Below are positions 18,267 to 28,976 of a DNA stretch of 64,000 nucleotides, in pieces. The DNA is from Phocaeicola dorei (GTDB lineage: Bacteria; Bacteroidota; Bacteroidia; Bacteroidales; Bacteroidaceae), in the NCBI RefSeq assembly GCF_013009555.1, contig NZ_CP046176.1, forward strand, positions 4,061,501 to 4,125,500, read 5' to 3'. Every line of letters starts with the position of its first letter. Position 1 is the first letter of the stretch. The position numbers and the translations under genes are program-made. A model generated the notes under the pieces. That model had not been told where the DNA came from. It saw nothing but the letters and a program-made list of their open reading frames with translations, and did not search any database.

Positions 18267-19070
18267 TTAAGGAAGCATAAAATCTTTTAAAGCCATTTTA
18301 CAATGTATTTGTTCTTGACCGGAAACGGTTTCAGAATTCAAATATACATCGATAAGATCGTCATCATTCATGCCTTTATCTTGAAATTTATAATAAATTT
18401 CTCCAGGCATTTCAAGACTTATAAACGAAGAAATTGAGTTATTACTACTTTGTATACTATTATTAAAATACAAATTTAGATTCAACTTATTATTAGAAAT
18501 ATCTATATCTTTTTCGCCATCATAGTATAATAAAAAGAAAACTGGCTTATATAAATCATACTCAAAAGTTGGAACAATATTCATATAACCATTTTTTATA
18601 TAGAATGCTCCGGCCGTTTTATCTAATGAATAAATACTCTTATTTTTTAGATGGATAGAGTCTTGGCCGGATATTTGATACTCTTCACTTAAAGTGTCAA
18701 CATGAACTGTAAAAGTAGGAATCTGTTGGCTCATTCCATTCGTACTGTTTAATATAATATCATAAGTTTTTCCATCCTCCAATTGAGTTATATTTTCATT
18801 TTCCTCCAATAGATTAAAACTAACTATGGCACGTTGTACTTCTTTTAACCAAGGTATACGATTAAGACTTTCTTCTGTTGGAACTAAAATTGCACCAAAA
18901 TCCGTGTATAACTTGTAGCCACGAATATTGTCTCCACTAACCGTAACATATACACCATTAAATTTAGACCATTGCGCATCATCGTCATTACTGAGACATG
19001 AGCAAAATAGCCCGATACAAACTACAAAAACTACAAAGAAAAAGAGAATATAAAATCTAGATTGTTTCAT
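18267..19070 (-). CDS. NigD-like lipoprotein
   Basis: A 267-residue lipoprotein (lipobox FCSCLSNDDD). After the Asp-rich anchor there is a beta-rich region with GYKLYTDFGAILVPTE, then RAIVSFNLLEENEN and a C-terminal beta-sandwich-like part. This resembles the NigD family of Bacteroidales lipoproteins, which often lie downstream of SusC/SusD pairs; no enzymatic role is known to me and none is visible. It is separated from susD-C2 by an 83-bp gap with a hairpin, so its expression may be lower than that of the transporter genes. Confidence 0.65.
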   Translation of the reverse strand: MKQSRFYILFFFVVFVVCIGLFCSCLSNDDDAQWSKFNGVYVTVSGDNIRGYKLYTDFGAILVPTEESLNRIPWLKEVQRAIVSFNLLEENENITQLEDGKTYDIILNSTNGMSQQIPTFTVHVDTLSEEYQISGQDSIHLKNKSIYSLDKTAGAFYIKNGYMNIVPTFEYDLYKPVFFLLYYDGEKDIDISNNKLNLNLYFNNSIQSSNNSISSFISLEMPGEIYYKFQDKGMNDDDLIDVYLNSETVSGQEQIHCKMALKDFMLP

Positions 19071-19102
19071 GTCATTTTTATAAATTATAATTTAAAGGTA
19101 AA

Positions 19103-19136
19103 AGAGGATGCTTTATACATATTGATGCATCCTCTT
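19103..19136 (-). terminator. Hairpin between susD-C2 and NigD-like gene
   Basis: AGAGGATGC and GCATCCTCT form a 9-bp stem followed on the minus strand by TTTTA. The short T run suggests a partial terminator or attenuator inside the module C operon. Confidence 0.55.
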
Positions 19137-19153
19137 ATTGTATATTTATTCTA

Positions 19154-20857
19154 TTACCATCCTGCGTTTTGAGACAAATTAGGATTTTTCATACGTTCCG
19201 ATTGTGGAATTGGGAAGAGATACATTTTATCATTCCAAACACGATTGACAACGTTTCGTTTATAAGTGATAGTACCATCCTCATTTTTTGTAAGTTTCAT
19301 TTCTATGATGCTCTTTAATTTATCACCATCTTTCCATCTTCTCAGATCATAAAAACGATGTCCCTCAAAAGCCAATTCTACCATGCGCTCATTCTGATAT
19401 TTATTCCAAAAAGCATCTGCCGACAAACCTGTTGGAAATTCCGGCATTTTGACATCAGTACGATTACGTATGATATTTACCGCTTCACAAGCTGTCATCC
19501 CGAATTCGCCAGCATTATCAGCAGAACCCGTATATTGGAATATGGCTTCTGCATAGTTTAAGTAAAATTCTCCTAAACGATAAGTGATCCATGAATGGCG
19601 GCTGGTTTTTGTAGTACTATTGGCACTCAGATCAATGGCTGAATCCAAATATTTTTTCAAATAATATCCGGTAGGAGTTGCACCTGAAAGAGGTTCAGCA
19701 TTCAAACCTCCATAAAAAGTTTCAATAGGATTGGTATTCTTTGATGGCCATTTTGTATCGCCATTCTTCACAATAGTCATATCGAAGCGTGGATCACGTC
19801 CGACATATGGATTAGAAGCGTCATAACCACTTCCTGTTTCATTCCACATTTTTCCAGTAGCTTTCATTTCATAGGCATCAACCATATTTTGTGTTGGACA
19901 ATTACCGGAATTTCCACCTGGTACTCCCATTGGAAAATTATATTCTTCCAATGTGCTGATGTTACCATTATATCGACGAACAAAAATCATTTCATTATTT
20001 GACCAGTTGTTAGGTCCCCACAATTCTGAGTACTTACTTAATTTAAAACCGTTAGCCGTACAAGTTTCAATCACTTCTTTATTAGCTTCAGCTGCTCTGC
20101 GCCACAAATCTTTGTTATTTTCCGGATTAAACAATGGACTGGCAGCATATAAAGCAGCACGTGCTTTTAATGCCAAAGCCGCATAACAAGTAACACGACC
20201 GTTCTCTGCTGGGGCAATTCCGTCCAGTCCAAGTTTTGTGTAGTCTGCAGGTAATTCAGTAGATAATTTGTCACATTCTGCTATAATGGCATTAAAAATT
20301 TCCTGTGCAGGGGTGCGTGTTAGACTGTTTACTTGATCCGTAGTTACCATTTCTGTAAAATATGGAACATCCCCATAAGCACGTACTAAATTAAAGTAAA
20401 AATATGCACGCAAAAAACGAGCTTCCTTGAAACTGTTGGTATAACGGAACATTTGTGCACGATAGTCATCATTTAATTTTAATTCATCAAATGTCAATCC
20501 TTGAAATTCAGCCAGATACTGATTACATATCTGAATTGCTTTATAGCTGCTAGTCCAGATATTAGACATTGGATTAGCCGGACTCCAAGATCCGTTTACA
20601 AAATCACATATATCATTGTTTGTATAGGCATATTCAGCTTCATCACAAGCGGATGCCAGCATTCCACCTTTATATGTTTGACCAAAGTCATAGTCTAATA
20701 TGGAATAAACATTGGTAATCATACCAATTACATTTTCATAACTTTCATCTATATAGTCTTTTCCGTAATTGGCATATTCGTGATAATCCAGGTTACATGC
20801 AGCCAAAGTTACCATACATGCCATTCCGCTCACTATTTTTTTGATTTTCATAATCAT
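19154..20857 (-). CDS. SusD-like lipoprotein (second pair of module C)
   Basis: 567 residues, typical SusD length. Lipobox TLAACNLDYHEY; helical repeats with FKEARFLRAYFYFNLVRAYGDVPYF, the classic SusD helix around the glycan-binding arch, ITYRLGEFYLNYAEAIFQ and a C-terminal ERMVELAFEGHRFYDLRRW followed by FPIPQSERMKNPNLSQNAGW. The start may equally be the ATG two codons in, at 20851. It follows susC-C2 by 22 bp. Binds glycan at the cell surface and caps the SusC barrel. Confidence 0.95.
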   Translation of the reverse strand: MIMKIKKIVSGMACMVTLAACNLDYHEYANYGKDYIDESYENVIGMITNVYSILDYDFGQTYKGGMLASACDEAEYAYTNNDICDFVNGSWSPANPMSNIWTSSYKAIQICNQYLAEFQGLTFDELKLNDDYRAQMFRYTNSFKEARFLRAYFYFNLVRAYGDVPYFTEMVTTDQVNSLTRTPAQEIFNAIIAECDKLSTELPADYTKLGLDGIAPAENGRVTCYAALALKARAALYAASPLFNPENNKDLWRRAAEANKEVIETCTANGFKLSKYSELWGPNNWSNNEMIFVRRYNGNISTLEEYNFPMGVPGGNSGNCPTQNMVDAYEMKATGKMWNETGSGYDASNPYVGRDPRFDMTIVKNGDTKWPSKNTNPIETFYGGLNAEPLSGATPTGYYLKKYLDSAIDLSANSTTKTSRHSWITYRLGEFYLNYAEAIFQYTGSADNAGEFGMTACEAVNIIRNRTDVKMPEFPTGLSADAFWNKYQNERMVELAFEGHRFYDLRRWKDGDKLKSIIEMKLTKNEDGTITYKRNVVNRVWNDKMYLFPIPQSERMKNPNLSQNAGW

Positions 20858-20879
20858 GTTTTTAATTTAAGTTCAACAA

Positions 20880-23729
20880 TTAAAAGCCGATAGTTAATCC
20901 AGCCACTACACTACGAGTTAAAGGATAAGTCGCTCCATAAACTTCGGGATCGGCAATATTAATCTTATCAAAACACAAAAGGTCAATACCTCTCACATAA
21001 ATCTTTGCATTGCTTAATATTTTGCTTTTTTTCACCCATGTTTGTGGAAACTTGTAATACAACTCTATTGAACGAAGTTTCAAAAATGAGCGGTCTGCCA
21101 ACCACAAGGTATTGGTCTGATAATTGTTCTCATTACTTTGAGAGCTCAAACGAGGATATTTAGCGTCTTGATTTTCCGGAGTCCACCGGTTATCATAATA
21201 TTCCTGTGAAATCGTTGTATTATTTATTAATGGCCAGTATAAACTCTTCGTATTTAATACAGCAGAATATCTTCCTGTTCCTTGGAACATGGCATCAAAG
21301 CCTAATCCTTTCCATTCCGCGCCCAAATTGAATGAATAGTAAATTTCAGGAGCAGTCGTACTATACCCTATAGCAACTTTATCATTCGCATCAATGATAT
21401 TGTCACCATTGACATCCTTATATTTTATATCACCAGGTTTTACATCACCAAATGACTGCTTAGGACTATTCTCAATGTCAGCTTGATCTTTAAAATATCC
21501 GATAACTTCCATACCATAAGTTTGCTTCAGAGGGTTACCTGTAGTTATAAGATTGTCATACATACGCGGTTCTTCCATTTGCTCGATAATCTCATTTTTG
21601 GCTAAAGCAAAATTAGCTCCTATATTTAAAGTAATGTCAGCAATTTTTTTGTGGTAATTAGCACCAATTTCAACTCCCCAACTATCTACAATGCCACCAT
21701 TTTCATAAGGAGCAGTAAATCCTAAGACACTTGAATAATGGCCGCTTGAAGACACCCAAATATCTGAACGTCTTTCATAATAAGCATCAAAAGATACATC
21801 CAACCCATTGAACATACTGGCATCTAAACCGAAATTATATTTATATGCTTTTTCATGAGTAGAATTCAAAGAAGCCAGACGACCTAATGACCAACTTTGC
21901 GTTCCTACAGAATAATTTGTGTCAAATGGATAATAACCACCGCCACCATATGTTTGTTCCCAATAGTTAGTAACCTCGTTGTCATCATCCAACGGAAGAC
22001 GGTCGGTATTAATGACGCCCAACGAAGCTCGCAGTTTTATAAAATTAATCCAAGAAAGATCTTTTATGAAATTTTCTTTTGACATGACCCAAGCTAAACC
22101 AATAGTGGGAGATATAGACCATTGATGTCCTGGTGCCAATTTATTAGACGCTGAAGCAACTACACTCAAATCAGCAAAATATTTATCTTTGTATCCATAA
22201 TGAGTATAGAAAGAGGCATTCTGACGATACCAAGTCTGATCAGTCCCTTTGGTATTACGGTATTCATAGTCCCATTTTAATTGACTATAAATCTTATTGT
22301 CTTTATTTATTTGTTTGTCATAAAATAAAGTTGCTGCAAAATTGAATACCCGTGTAAATGCAATACATTTAGCATCACTACTCATCGCACTTTCTTTACC
22401 ATCAGTATAATAAGTCGTACTTGAGGGTACGCCATTTTCCCATGCAGTTACCGAATTACTACCATAAACAAAAGTTTTAGAATGATTTTCCCAATATTGG
22501 GCATAGTTATCATAAGATAACATACCGCTTGCTCCTAGTCCTGGGGTTATAGATGATAAATCTTGGGTAAGAGTCATATCAGCGAACAATGTACGTTCGT
22601 GGAACTTTGTGTAAGCCGCCGCTTGTGATACAGCTAAAGGATTTTTGGTTCCAGCCCAAGTCGCACTACCTCCCCATGTACCATTTTCCAAACGAGCGGG
22701 AAAAGCAGCGGAAGGTAAAGTATAAATCATATCCCATAAATTAGCACCTCCCTGATCGTCCGCTCCCGGAGTCCTAGTTTCTGACAGGATACCTAATACA
22801 TTTAATTTCAATTTTGTTTTTTCTGTTAGATCAATATCCAGATTAGTACGTAAATTGGCTCTGGAGTATTGGTCCTGTGTAGAATATCCATCATTCATAT
22901 AAGGATTGGCAATAAATCCTTTATTAGTAGTCAAGTTAGCCATGGCATAATAACGGAATTTGCTTGCCCCACCTCGGAAACTTATATTATATATATTGGT
23001 GGCATCCATATCACGATAAGTTTCTCCAAGCCAATCCACATTAGCATAAAGATATGGATATTGACCACTACGAAATGCGTTCAGCTCATCTTGTGTATAA
23101 CGTGTTGTTAACCCGTCATTTACCAATGCTTCATTCATGGCATTTGCATAAGAATAACTGTCTACAAACTTGGGTTTGCGTGCCTGCCAACCGAAACCAT
23201 GATCATAAGTAAACTTGATTTCACGTGTATTATAAATACCACGTTTGGTAGTGATATTAACTACACCATTAATACCTTTATGTCCGTAAATAGCTACTGC
23301 AGCAGCATCTTTCAATATAGTGACAGTTTCTACCTCTTCAGGAGTAACATCTGTAATATCACGTTCAATACCATCCACCAATATCAACGGATTATTGGTA
23401 GATAAACTTTGTAGACCACGAATAAAAAATGTAGGTTCAGCATCTGCATATCGTCCGCTACCTTGTAAAGTAGTCAAGCCTGTACCATATCCAAAAAGCG
23501 AATTAGCTATATTTTTAGCACTACGCTTATTGAAATCTTCATTATATACGGTAGAGATTGATGAGGTAGATTCTTCCAGACGTTGAGCTTTATGATATCC
23601 GATTTCTACAACTTCATCGGAATATTTTGCCGGTTTACCGGAAGTTATACTATCATTGAGTTCCTGTGCATACCCCTGCATACTCAAAAAAGTAAGGAGT
23701 GCCGGAATAATTAATCTATTTTTTCTCAT
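20880..23729 (-). CDS. SusC-like TonB-dependent transporter without regulatory-like N-domain (second pair of module C)
   Basis: 949 residues, shorter than the other three SusC proteins because the carboxypeptidase-regulatory-like domain is absent: after the signal peptide (to GYAQ) the protein goes within 20 residues to DEVVEIGYHKAQ and the plug domain (FFIRGLQSLS, LILVDGIERDITDVTPEE, KDAAAVAIYGHKGINGVVNI). The barrel ends in VVAGLTIGF. It lies 40 bp after susD-C1 with no promoter or terminator between, so it is transcribed as part of module C. Two pairs in one operon suggest import of two related oligosaccharides. Confidence 0.93.
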   Translation of the reverse strand: MRKNRLIIPALLTFLSMQGYAQELNDSITSGKPAKYSDEVVEIGYHKAQRLEESTSSISTVYNEDFNKRSAKNIANSLFGYGTGLTTLQGSGRYADAEPTFFIRGLQSLSTNNPLILVDGIERDITDVTPEEVETVTILKDAAAVAIYGHKGINGVVNITTKRGIYNTREIKFTYDHGFGWQARKPKFVDSYSYANAMNEALVNDGLTTRYTQDELNAFRSGQYPYLYANVDWLGETYRDMDATNIYNISFRGGASKFRYYAMANLTTNKGFIANPYMNDGYSTQDQYSRANLRTNLDIDLTEKTKLKLNVLGILSETRTPGADDQGGANLWDMIYTLPSAAFPARLENGTWGGSATWAGTKNPLAVSQAAAYTKFHERTLFADMTLTQDLSSITPGLGASGMLSYDNYAQYWENHSKTFVYGSNSVTAWENGVPSSTTYYTDGKESAMSSDAKCIAFTRVFNFAATLFYDKQINKDNKIYSQLKWDYEYRNTKGTDQTWYRQNASFYTHYGYKDKYFADLSVVASASNKLAPGHQWSISPTIGLAWVMSKENFIKDLSWINFIKLRASLGVINTDRLPLDDDNEVTNYWEQTYGGGGYYPFDTNYSVGTQSWSLGRLASLNSTHEKAYKYNFGLDASMFNGLDVSFDAYYERRSDIWVSSSGHYSSVLGFTAPYENGGIVDSWGVEIGANYHKKIADITLNIGANFALAKNEIIEQMEEPRMYDNLITTGNPLKQTYGMEVIGYFKDQADIENSPKQSFGDVKPGDIKYKDVNGDNIIDANDKVAIGYSTTAPEIYYSFNLGAEWKGLGFDAMFQGTGRYSAVLNTKSLYWPLINNTTISQEYYDNRWTPENQDAKYPRLSSQSNENNYQTNTLWLADRSFLKLRSIELYYKFPQTWVKKSKILSNAKIYVRGIDLLCFDKINIADPEVYGATYPLTRSVVAGLTIGF

Positions 23730-23769
23730 AATAATTAATTCAAATTGTAATTGAAGTATTCATTAGTTA

Positions 23770-25746
23770 TTACCATCCGGGATTTTGAACAAGCCCGTAT
23801 CCTTTATTAACTTCTGTTGACGGAAATGGAGAAAGATACCATTTAGGGTCAAATCCATTTGTCCACCAATAACGAGTAGGGTTATTCAATTCAAATTTTT
23901 CATATTCAAAATGGGTTGGATAAGCCATCTTCCCTTCATCGTTTCCACGCCAAGGCAAATCTCTTCGTACTCCGTTGTCATCTAAACGATAAATGAAAAG
24001 TCCATGCAATTGCTTTTCAAATACATCTGCTCGTTTATAGCGAATCAAGTCAAAGAAGCGTGCATCTTCCATACCTAGTTCGCAAGCACGTTCACGAAGA
24101 AGTTCTTCAATAAAAGCATCTTTATTACTTTGTAAATTTTTATCTGGATTACATTCTGCCAATCCTTTCATTCCTACACGTGCGCGTACAATATCTACTT
24201 GAGCTATAGCTTTATCCATACTGCCTCGTGAACTTTGACACAATGCTTCCGCATAAATTAAATGCAGTTCAGCTATACGGATACAAGGCCAATGTACATA
24301 TCTACGCAACATATCGTTTCCCATTAAGAATTTGATGGGTGCATATCCCGTAGCGAATGAACCTGTTTGACTGGTAGGACCATTGCCGGCACTCTTTCCG
24401 CCCAACCACGATTCAAAGCAATACCCCGACATATTTCCTGTAGTCCAATCCAAAGATTCTTGCTGACCATTTACAATGATTTCTTCATACATACGCGGGT
24501 CACGGGTCAATTCTATATTTATTAGTCCGTCACTGGCTGTGCCCGTTCCTTTCAAAAACATTTCATCCAGTTTTCCTTCACTTTTAGTCTTATCCCAATC
24601 AAACGGCATACCATCTTTCCAAGGAAACATTTCCATATATTCTTGTGTAGGACTGTAACCACGATGAATGCTCATAAGAGGATCTCCCCATTGGTGCCAA
24701 TTATAATGACTTGATTTGAATGCATCAATATCAATTACACGTGTGTTTATCAATACTTCCGGGCTGTCCAAATTAGCATAGCCTGCACGATATGCCAAAC
24801 GATAATCTTCTGGACGAGTACCTTTCGCCCGCTGTAAACTATATCCACCTTTAGAAGCCAGTTCATTAAAGAATTGTTCACACGCTTCCAGACAGCGATC
24901 CCATAGTTCCGGTTTATAACCACCATACCAAATAGCAGGATTGCCTGTCGCTCCCGGGTAATAAGGCTGGTCGGAATTAAATAAAGGTGAGGCTGCAAAT
25001 TGAAGAATACGACATTTATAAGCTAAAGCTGCTGCTCTAGTCCAGCGTCCGGATTCAGATGCAGGTGTTTCTACAGTCCAAGGAAGTACAGCAGCAGCTT
25101 CATCCAGCAATTGTACCATATAATTCACTGTTTCTTCCACACTGTTACGGGGCATTTCATAGCTTGTATCTGTCCCACTGAATGTACCTTTAATTAAAGG
25201 AATGCCACCATAATGACGAAATACATCAAAATAACGGGAGGCAAGAATACATTTCGCTTGTGCCACCATAGAAACTTTTTCATCTTCCCCTAACCCCGGT
25301 ACATTATCAATATTCTCAATCAACATCCATACTCCACGTACAGCTTCCCAGATATTATTCCTTAAATAATCAAATTTATCAGAACGTTTACCATAATTAG
25401 CTGTATGAGTACCTTGATAATAAGGTCCGGTGATACCGGCTGATGGATAAGTATATATATAAAGATCTGTCAATGCCTCCGGTTTGCCCACGTAATTATT
25501 AGAACTTTCCTGATTAGCTACATTTTTATAAGGAAGCCCATAATATTGCATACCATAAAGATTAGTCAGAAACTGTCTGGTATATTCAGCATTGTTAAAT
25601 ACGGTATCTTTTGTAACCGATCCTCCTGGAGCCTTTTCCAAAAAAGAGTTGCCGAACTTGATTTCATCGACACATGAAGTAGCGATGACAGATGTTAGAG
25701 CCAGTCCTGAAGCAACATTAAAAATCCATTTATTATATTTTTTCAT
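23770..25746 (-). CDS. SusD-like lipoprotein (first pair of module C)
   Basis: 658 residues. Signal with Cys in ATSCVDEIKFG, then FLEKAPGGSVTKDTVFNNAEYTRQFLTNLYG, a common SusD opening. Further SusD landmarks: CILASRYFDVFRHYGGIPLI, IRIAELHLIYAEALCQ, LLRERACELGMEDARFFDLIRYKRAD and the end LSPFPSTEVNKGYGLVQNPGW. It follows susC-C1 by 18 bp and should pair with it. Confidence 0.94.
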   Translation of the reverse strand: MKKYNKWIFNVASGLALTSVIATSCVDEIKFGNSFLEKAPGGSVTKDTVFNNAEYTRQFLTNLYGMQYYGLPYKNVANQESSNNYVGKPEALTDLYIYTYPSAGITGPYYQGTHTANYGKRSDKFDYLRNNIWEAVRGVWMLIENIDNVPGLGEDEKVSMVAQAKCILASRYFDVFRHYGGIPLIKGTFSGTDTSYEMPRNSVEETVNYMVQLLDEAAAVLPWTVETPASESGRWTRAAALAYKCRILQFAASPLFNSDQPYYPGATGNPAIWYGGYKPELWDRCLEACEQFFNELASKGGYSLQRAKGTRPEDYRLAYRAGYANLDSPEVLINTRVIDIDAFKSSHYNWHQWGDPLMSIHRGYSPTQEYMEMFPWKDGMPFDWDKTKSEGKLDEMFLKGTGTASDGLINIELTRDPRMYEEIIVNGQQESLDWTTGNMSGYCFESWLGGKSAGNGPTSQTGSFATGYAPIKFLMGNDMLRRYVHWPCIRIAELHLIYAEALCQSSRGSMDKAIAQVDIVRARVGMKGLAECNPDKNLQSNKDAFIEELLRERACELGMEDARFFDLIRYKRADVFEKQLHGLFIYRLDDNGVRRDLPWRGNDEGKMAYPTHFEYEKFELNNPTRYWWTNGFDPKWYLSPFPSTEVNKGYGLVQNPGW

Positions 25747-25764
25747 TTGATTGCATTATTAAGA

Positions 25765-28700
25765 TTAAAAACCAAGTTTCAAACTCAATGAATATGTTTT
25801 TGTCAGCGGATAAGAGGGAGAATTGCTAGCCTTTGATTCCGGATCACTCCAAAAATATGGAGTAAAGGTCAATAAATTATATCCACTTAACGCTAACTGC
25901 ATAGTATTCAGTTTCAGTTTTTTCATAAACGGAAGATTGAAATTATAAGCAATTTGCAGATTTTTCAAACGAAGATACTTAGCATCTTTCTCCCACAAAG
26001 TTGATTCCGCATAGTTATTGGTATCGTTGATAAATGTCGCACGCGGATATTCCGCATTTGGATTCGGATTCTCTGGAGTCCATGTATGGTCTAACATATA
26101 TTCCAACAAACCTCCTTGATCTGAGTTTGTACGGTCTGTAAAAGGTTGACGGAATACGCTTGATATACTGCGGCTTACATTCCATGCGGCAGTCCATTGC
26201 ATTGAAACATCAAATCCCTTCCAGCTGAATCCCATATTAAGACCGGCCATGTATTCCGGATCATCTGTGAAACCAAATTGACGTGACATATCGTTAGAAT
26301 CTATTTTACCATCGTTATTTAAATCGACATATACACAATCACCATTTTTTAAATCACTGACTAATTGTTCTGGCATATCCGTACCATATACTTCTTTGTA
26401 ATGAGTAGGGGTTGTTTCCGAATTATAATATTCAAAGAATTTATATTGGCTGCGTGAACCAAGACGACGTCCTTTTTGATACATATATTCTTCATTCTGC
26501 GGAGCTTCTTTTCTCTCTACCACCCGATTTTGATTGTACATCAAATTCAATCCTACGTTATATCTAAAATTGTCGCCTATTTGATCGTTCCATTTTAAAG
26601 TGATTTCCCAGCCCCAGCTTCTCATTTCCCCAAGATTAGCCAATGGAGGAGTAAATCCTAATACAGAAGGAGCCGTACCGTCACTCAACATAATGTCTGT
26701 ACGTTTTTCATGATAATAATCAAATGAAGTGCGTAAGCGATCATTAAGGAAATTAGCATCTACACCTAAATTGGTTTTCAACGCTTTTTCCCATGTAATA
26801 TCTTGGTTATTCTTTCCATTTTCATAAGCTGCAGGACTTACTGTGGAATTATTGATACCAAACAAAAAACCATGACCATCACGGTTAATTAAAGAAGAAT
26901 TATTAACTACATAAGGATCAGACATATAGAGGAAACGTTGCTTGTTTCCGTCAAAACTATCATTACCAACTAGACCGGTTGTATAACGAAATTTCAAGAA
27001 ACTTACTACTGATTTTATAGGTTTCCAGAATTTTTCCTCACTAACAATCCAACCAAAAGACCCGGCCGGAAAAGTACCAAAACGTTTGCCGGGTGCATAA
27101 TTCTCGGAACCATTATATCCAATATTGAATTCTGCCATATAGCGGTTTTTCCAATCATAAGTTGCACGTCCCACTATACCAACCATACCACGAGGAATAT
27201 CAGAATATGCACTAGGATAATATATCTTAGACTGATTGTATAACAATAATGCTGAAACATGATGATTACCGAATTCCCGGGCATAGTTTAAGGCTGCCTC
27301 CATATACCAATCACGTGATTTAGCCGGATCCTTATCTTCATATTTCAACTGAGAATTTTGTCCATATTTCTTGTAAGCAATCGTACCATCTTCCTGTAAT
27401 ACAGGAGTATAAGTTGCAACACTAGCACTAGCCTGTGTATAAGATGTAAAGCCACTATTGTATGATCCTTTAATATGGAATGACAATCCTTTAGTTATAA
27501 AATCCAGTTTTTGTTTTAATTGGACATCAGCATTTAAGGTGTTATTACTGGTTCGCATAAAACCTCCACCATAGTATCCCATGCCGCTACCACCAGTAAA
27601 AGGCATTCTCAAATCCGGATAGTCCGTACTTGCATTAACCAGTTTGCCATCGACAAGTCCCGGACTAGAAAACGGAGTGGAATAATACATGTTTATTAAC
27701 ATCCCGGCACTACCCTGTCCAGTATAAGGTTTAGAAGCATTATTCACATTACCAGCAATATTCATTGATAATGTTGTCGTTTTGGTTACGTCAATATCTA
27801 GATTTGAGCGGTAATTGAAACGATTATATTGATAAGACAGATTATAGGGCAAGTCAAATTCTTTAAATAAACCACCTTGTGTATAAGCTCCTGCTGAAAT
27901 AAAATAACGTACACGGTCTGTACCACCTGATATATTAACATTATGCTGTGTTTGAAGGGTCATATCTTTTAAGCAATAATCTACCCAATCCACACTTGGA
28001 AAACGAACGGGATCTGAACCATCTTTAAATTTCTGGATTATTTCATCCGAAAACGTAGGATTCAAACCATCACCAGTGTTTATTTGGTTATAAAAAGTGG
28101 CATATTGATAAGAATTAGCCATTTTAATACTTTCGGTCGGGGCAATAATACTTGAGGAAGTCGTAAATGAAATCTTAGCCTTTCCTTCCTTACCTCGTTT
28201 AGTCGTAATTAAAACAACGCCATTTGCACCTCGTACACCAAAAACAGCCGTAGCAGAAGCATCTTTTAATATAGAAATGCTTTCTATTTCATTAGGATCA
28301 ATATCATTCATGCTACGTTCCACACCGTCTACTTGAATAAGAGGAGCAGATTGATTCCATGTAGCTTGACCACGGACAAAAATATTCGCTGCATCACTTC
28401 CCGGTTCTCCGGAATACTGTACGGTAGTCAAACCTGCCATTTGCCCTGATAACATATTAGAAATGGACCCTGTTGGAGTTTTTGTCAATTCTTCACCTTT
28501 TACGCTGGAAATAGCTCCAGTCACAGAAACCTTTTTCTGAACACCATAAGCTACAACCTCTACTTCTCCTAACATTTGAGAATCATCCTCCAAAACAATT
28601 TCGATATTAGATTGTTTTACTTCCACAGTTTTAGAACTATATCCAATGAATGAAATCAATAACTTAGCTCCTTTAGGAACATCCAGTTTAAAAACTCCAT

Positions 28701-28947
28701 CAATGTCGGTTATAGTACCTACTGTCTGACCTTGCACAACAACATTGGCACCAATAATAGGTTCTCCTAAATTATCTACAACCTTACCGGTCACTGATAC
28801 TTTTTGTTGTTGAGCAATATTGTTTGCAGCTATTGCCGACTGTCCTCCTAGGGGAAGAGCCAGAGGACCTGCAAACAGACTAAAGAGAAAAAGCCATCGA
28901 AATCTTAATCGATGTCCCAACAGACTTGATTTTTTGCTGTCTTTCAT
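25765..28947 (-). CDS. SusC-like TonB-dependent transporter (first pair of module C)
   Basis: 1060 residues: the N-terminus MKDSKKSSLLGHRLRFRWLF resembles that of susC-A/B, followed by a signal peptide, a regulatory-like beta domain (about 48-125, ending VEVVAYGVQKK), plug domain (IFVRGQATWN, LIQVDGVERSMNDIDPNE, KDASATAVFGVRGANGVVL) and a barrel ending LSLKLGF. Its 40-bp leader (28937-28976) is identical to those of susC-A and susC-B, but the coding sequence is not part of the long identical repeat. I find no TAnnTTTG box in the 340 bp upstream, so module C is predicted to be off in this orientation (inference). Confidence 0.94.
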   Translation of the reverse strand: MKDSKKSSLLGHRLRFRWLFLFSLFAGPLALPLGGQSAIAANNIAQQQKVSVTGKVVDNLGEPIIGANVVVQGQTVGTITDIDGVFKLDVPKGAKLLISFIGYSSKTVEVKQSNIEIVLEDDSQMLGEVEVVAYGVQKKVSVTGAISSVKGEELTKTPTGSISNMLSGQMAGLTTVQYSGEPGSDAANIFVRGQATWNQSAPLIQVDGVERSMNDIDPNEIESISILKDASATAVFGVRGANGVVLITTKRGKEGKAKISFTTSSSIIAPTESIKMANSYQYATFYNQINTGDGLNPTFSDEIIQKFKDGSDPVRFPSVDWVDYCLKDMTLQTQHNVNISGGTDRVRYFISAGAYTQGGLFKEFDLPYNLSYQYNRFNYRSNLDIDVTKTTTLSMNIAGNVNNASKPYTGQGSAGMLINMYYSTPFSSPGLVDGKLVNASTDYPDLRMPFTGGSGMGYYGGGFMRTSNNTLNADVQLKQKLDFITKGLSFHIKGSYNSGFTSYTQASASVATYTPVLQEDGTIAYKKYGQNSQLKYEDKDPAKSRDWYMEAALNYAREFGNHHVSALLLYNQSKIYYPSAYSDIPRGMVGIVGRATYDWKNRYMAEFNIGYNGSENYAPGKRFGTFPAGSFGWIVSEEKFWKPIKSVVSFLKFRYTTGLVGNDSFDGNKQRFLYMSDPYVVNNSSLINRDGHGFLFGINNSTVSPAAYENGKNNQDITWEKALKTNLGVDANFLNDRLRTSFDYYHEKRTDIMLSDGTAPSVLGFTPPLANLGEMRSWGWEITLKWNDQIGDNFRYNVGLNLMYNQNRVVERKEAPQNEEYMYQKGRRLGSRSQYKFFEYYNSETTPTHYKEVYGTDMPEQLVSDLKNGDCVYVDLNNDGKIDSNDMSRQFGFTDDPEYMAGLNMGFSWKGFDVSMQWTAAWNVSRSISSVFRQPFTDRTNSDQGGLLEYMLDHTWTPENPNPNAEYPRATFINDTNNYAESTLWEKDAKYLRLKNLQIAYNFNLPFMKKLKLNTMQLALSGYNLLTFTPYFWSDPESKASNSPSYPLTKTYSLSLKLGF

Positions 28948-28976
28948 ACTTTAATTATTAAGTTAAACAAAAGTTA
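28937..28976 (-). repeat. 40-bp susC leader repeat, copy C (candidate inversion site)
   Basis: Forty bases, from the fourth codon of susC-C1 to 29 bp upstream of its ATG, are identical to 17214-17253 (same orientation) and to the reverse complement of 30759-30798. The core includes GTTTAACTTAATAATTAAAG. Being inverted relative to the susC-B copy, it could support inversion of about 1.86 kb containing the recombinase gene and the susC-B promoter. Confidence 0.85.

Noticed and set aside
17214..28976. Deletion between direct leader copies A and C
   Set aside because: The two copies are in the same orientation, so recombination could delete 11.7 kb, but nothing in the sequence shows that this occurs.
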